From an uncultured Clostridium sp. (lineage in GTDB: Bacteria; Bacillota; Clostridia; Lachnospirales; Lachnospiraceae): a stretch of 17,711 nucleotides of DNA. Below are positions 15,401-17,711 of this stretch, piece after piece (position 1 is the stretch's first letter; every line of letters starts with the position of its first letter). The notes beneath the pieces are model-generated. The model was not told the origin of the DNA, did no database searches, and worked only from the letters and a program-made list of their open reading frames with translations. Both the position numbers and the translations under genes were made by a program. Location of the stretch: assembly GCA_900551135.1 (NCBI GenBank), contig URUX01000034.1, positions 1 to 17,711 of the forward strand. Direction: 5' to 3'.

Positions 15401-16741
15401 ATGAGGAATGGTATGTTAAATAAATTATCTGATTTTCTGATGGAACCAGAGGGGAATATAGAAAAAAAGAATATGGTCTGGAACATTGCCGGAAGCTTTT
15501 GCTATGCCTTTGCCAGCATTTTACTGTCCTTTCTGGTTATGAGAATCGCCGGAGATACGGCAGGAGGAATCTTTGCATTTGGATTTAGTACCTTTGGGCA
15601 GCAGATGTTTACTGTGGCATATTTTGGAATCCGCCCCTTTCAGATAACCGACGGAAGCGGTGAGTATTCCTTCGGTGAGTATCTGTATCATAGAAAACTG
15701 ACTTCAGGATTTGCGGTTTTGATTTCAGCCGTTTATCTGGCTTATACGCTGGCTGTCGGAAGCTATTCGGCAGGAAAAGCGGCTGCAGTATTTCTTCTTG
15801 CCATATACAAAATCATTGATGGGTTTGCCGATGTATATGAGTCGGAATTTCAGCGTCAGGGCCATTTGTATCTGACTGGAAAATCCAATACATTTCGGAC
15901 AATCCTATCGGTATGTGCTTTTTTGACAGGCCTTGTATTATCCAACCATAAGGTTTCGGCAGAAGGGAGTCTGCTGATAGCCTGCATTGCTGCAGCTGCA
16001 GCTCAGATAGCAGGAGTTATCCTGTTTAATTTGTCTGTAATCGGGAATCTTAAAGGAGTAGACTGGAAAAAACACCAGGGAAAAACCAGAGAATTATTTG
16101 CTCAGACAGGCCTTTTATTCCTGTCAGTTTTTCTGGATTTTTATATATTTTCAGCGGCAAAGTATGCCATTGACAGCAACCTCAATGATGCGGCAAGCGG
16201 GTATTTTAACTTGATTTTTATGCCGACATCGGTAATTTATCTGGTGGCAAATTTTGTGATCCGTCCGTTCCTGACCAGACTGACGGTACTGTGGACCGGT
16301 GGAGAATTTCAGGATTTTCGGAAGCTTTTGGGACGGATTGGCGGATTGATAGCAGCCCTTACTGTAATAGCAGTCGGAGGAACCCTGATTCTCGGAAAAT
16401 GGGTTTTAGGTATTATGGAACTTCTGCTGGGAACTGGATATGAGGGCTCACTGGTTCCTTATCATGGAGCGTTTGTGCTGATTGTACTGGGCGGAGGATT
16501 CTATGCATTTGGCAATCTGATGTATTACGCCCTTGTAATTATGCGTCAGCAAAGACGGATTTTTATGGTGTATGTGATGGTAGCGATTTGCGCTGTTTTG
16601 CTGGCTCCGTTTTTAGTTAGAAAGTTGGAAATTCTTGGAGCAGCCGGCGCTTATTTATGTTTTATGGCACTGCTGATGACAGGATTTACAGCGAATGCCA
16701 TATGGATTTACTGGAAAGCAAAAAGAACTGGAAAGCCTTAG
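15401..16741 (+). CDS. Second MOP-type polysaccharide membrane translocase
   Basis: This 446-residue multi-span protein (about 12 hydrophobic segments) is unlike the first flippase in its motifs but has the overall pattern of polysaccharide-biosynthesis flippases. The N-terminal segment MVWNIAGSFCYAFASILLSFLV, the FAFGFSTFGQQMFTVAYFGIR loop region and the Asp-containing spans fit this broad group. The start may be ATG 15401, which follows the previous stop immediately, or ATG 15413, which has GAGGA at 15403-15407 and may be the better one. Translational coupling with the DPM1-like gene is likely. It could move a second lipid-linked glycan or precursor, or be the preferred translocase for a modified unit. 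Confidence 0.8.
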   Translation: MRNGMLNKLSDFLMEPEGNIEKKNMVWNIAGSFCYAFASILLSFLVMRIAGDTAGGIFAFGFSTFGQQMFTVAYFGIRPFQITDGSGEYSFGEYLYHRKLTSGFAVLISAVYLAYTLAVGSYSAGKAAAVFLLAIYKIIDGFADVYESEFQRQGHLYLTGKSNTFRTILSVCAFLTGLVLSNHKVSAEGSLLIACIAAAAAQIAGVILFNLSVIGNLKGVDWKKHQGKTRELFAQTGLLFLSVFLDFYIFSAAKYAIDSNLNDAASGYFNLIFMPTSVIYLVANFVIRPFLTRLTVLWTGGEFQDFRKLLGRIGGLIAALTVIAVGGTLILGKWVLGIMELLLGTGYEGSLVPYHGAFVLIVLGGGFYAFGNLMYYALVIMRQQRRIFMVYVMVAICAVLLAPFLVRKLEILGAAGAYLCFMALLMTGFTANAIWIYWKAKRTGKP

Positions 16742-16766
16742 TCTAATAAGCAGAAAAGGATGTATT

Positions 16767-17711
16767 ATGGAAGAAAAAAAACTTCTGGTAGATGTGATTG
16801 TTCCGGTCTATAAACCGAAAAAAAAGCTAAAACATTTGCTGGCTATGCTGGCAGTTCAAACTTACCCGGTTCATCAGGTGATTCTGATTAATACCGAAAA
16901 GCAGTATTGGAATGAAGACGAAATGTCTGCGGCCATACCAGACAATCTGAATGTCTCTGTGAGCCATATTTCAAAGCAGGAATTTGACCATGGGGCTACC
17001 AGGCATTTGGGAATGGAAATGTCAAAAGGCCATATTGCGGTATGCATGACAGATGATGCTGTTCCGGCAGATAAGGAACTGATTTCCCGCCTGGTTCGCG
17101 CTTTCCGGCAGACTGGACCAGATGGAGAAACGGTAATCGAGGTATATGCCAGACAGCTGCCAGATAAGGACTGCAGTTTTACAGAGCGCTATACCCGGTC
17201 ATTTAATTATCCGGAAACCAGCCGGATAAAGACAGCAAAGGATCTGGAAGCGCTGGGGATTAAAACCTTTTTTGCTTCTAATGTGTGTTGTGCATACCGG
17301 AGAGATTTGTATTTCAGACAAGGAGGTTTTATTCGAAAGACCATCTTTAATGAAGATATGATTTTTGCTGGAAAAGCAATACAGGATGGTTATGCTATCG
17401 CTTATGCGGCGGATGCAAAAGTAATTCATTCCCACAATTATACAGGTATCCAGCAGTTTAAAAGAAATTTTGATCTGGCGGTTTCACAGGCAGATCATCC
17501 GGAGATTTTTAATGGGATTCGTTCGGAAAGCGAGGGAATCCGTCTGGTAAAAACCACAGCCGGTTATCTGATAAAGAAGGGAAAGGTCTGGCTGCTTCCT
17601 GATTTGGTTGTAAAAAGCGGCTTTAAATATCTGGGATATCGAATGGGAAAGCGATATAAAAAACTGCCAAAGGCCGTCGTGCTTCGTTGTACCATGAATC
17701 CTGGATATTGG
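16767..17711 (+). CDS. GT2 glycosyltransferase, rhamnosyltransferase-like (cut at window edge)
   Basis: An open frame from ATG 16767 runs 315 codons to the last base without a stop, so the gene is truncated by the window, not by mutation. AAAGGA at 16755-16760 is its ribosome site. The product starts VDVIVPVYKPKKKLKHLLAM and has ISKQEFDHGATRHLG (about 70-85), MTDDAVPAD (where relatives usually have TQDA) and FASNVCCAYRRDLYFRQGGF. FNEDMIFAGKAIQDGY and an IHSHNYTGIQQFKRNFD tail follow, all features of rhamnosyltransferase-annotated GT2 proteins. At 315 residues the protein is probably nearly complete. It belongs to the second polysaccharide unit, 25 bases after the translocase. Confidence 0.85.
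   Translation, partial: MEEKKLLVDVIVPVYKPKKKLKHLLAMLAVQTYPVHQVILINTEKQYWNEDEMSAAIPDNLNVSVSHISKQEFDHGATRHLGMEMSKGHIAVCMTDDAVPADKELISRLVRAFRQTGPDGETVIEVYARQLPDKDCSFTERYTRSFNYPETSRIKTAKDLEALGIKTFFASNVCCAYRRDLYFRQGGFIRKTIFNEDMIFAGKAIQDGYAIAYAADAKVIHSHNYTGIQQFKRNFDLAVSQADHPEIFNGIRSESEGIRLVKTTAGYLIKKGKVWLLPDLVVKSGFKYLGYRMGKRYKKLPKAVVLRCTMNPGYW

Noticed and set aside
17199..17435. Minus-strand open frame near the right edge
   Set aside because: It lies antisense to the truncated but clearly homologous GT2 frame 16767-17711 and lacks a ribosome site or recognisable domain.

Overview
The window looks like a Gram-positive, low-to-moderate-GC gut-type Clostridia chromosome, most likely Lachnospiraceae. 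This is inferred from the strong AGGAGG-type ribosome sites, TTG/GTG alternative starts, a lipobox lipoprotein with a long Ala/Glu/Thr linker, and the protein style. No rRNA, tRNA, CRISPR array, transposase or phage gene was seen. All credible genes are on the + strand, packed into short transcription units separated by recognisable hairpin terminators.

Region 1 (1-2590) is a complete polar amino acid ABC importer: a substrate-binding lipoprotein, one HisM-type permease and an ATPase. It has its own extended -10 promoter with a perfect dyad just upstream of the -35, and it ends at a strong terminator.

Region 2 (2640-5897) is a two-component system preceded by a possible small membrane protein. 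The OmpR-type response regulator is broken. About 20 bases are missing exactly where the receiver domain should read DDYVTKPF, so the receiver and DNA-binding halves lie in different frames. The histidine kinase next to it is intact, has six predicted membrane spans and carries three Cys-Cys pairs at exact seven-residue spacing in a basic cytoplasmic loop. A very strong terminator closes the unit.

Region 3 (5929-17711, continuing beyond the edge) is a cell-surface polysaccharide locus. Its first transcription unit (promoter about 5929-5957) makes UDP-galactopyranose mutase, a GT8 transferase, two GT2 transferases, a VioA-like sugar aminotransferase, a further GT2 transferase and a Wzx-type flippase, with several ATGA stop/start overlaps. 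A terminator-like hairpin and a new extended -10 promoter near 13550-13630 start a second unit: an ATP-grasp ligase, a DPM1-like GT2, a second, divergent MOP-type membrane protein and a GT2 cut off by the window edge.

Together these genes suggest a galactofuranose- and amino-sugar-containing glycan, built on a lipid carrier and moved across the membrane by one or two flippases, possibly decorated by the ATP-grasp enzyme. No polymerase (Wzy), initiating sugar-phosphate transferase, chain-length regulator or nucleotide-sugar synthesis gene other than glf and the aminotransferase lies in the window, so the locus probably continues downstream or relies on genes elsewhere. The most notable points are the deleted receiver segment, the Cys-pair loop of the kinase, and the ATP-grasp/second-flippase unit.
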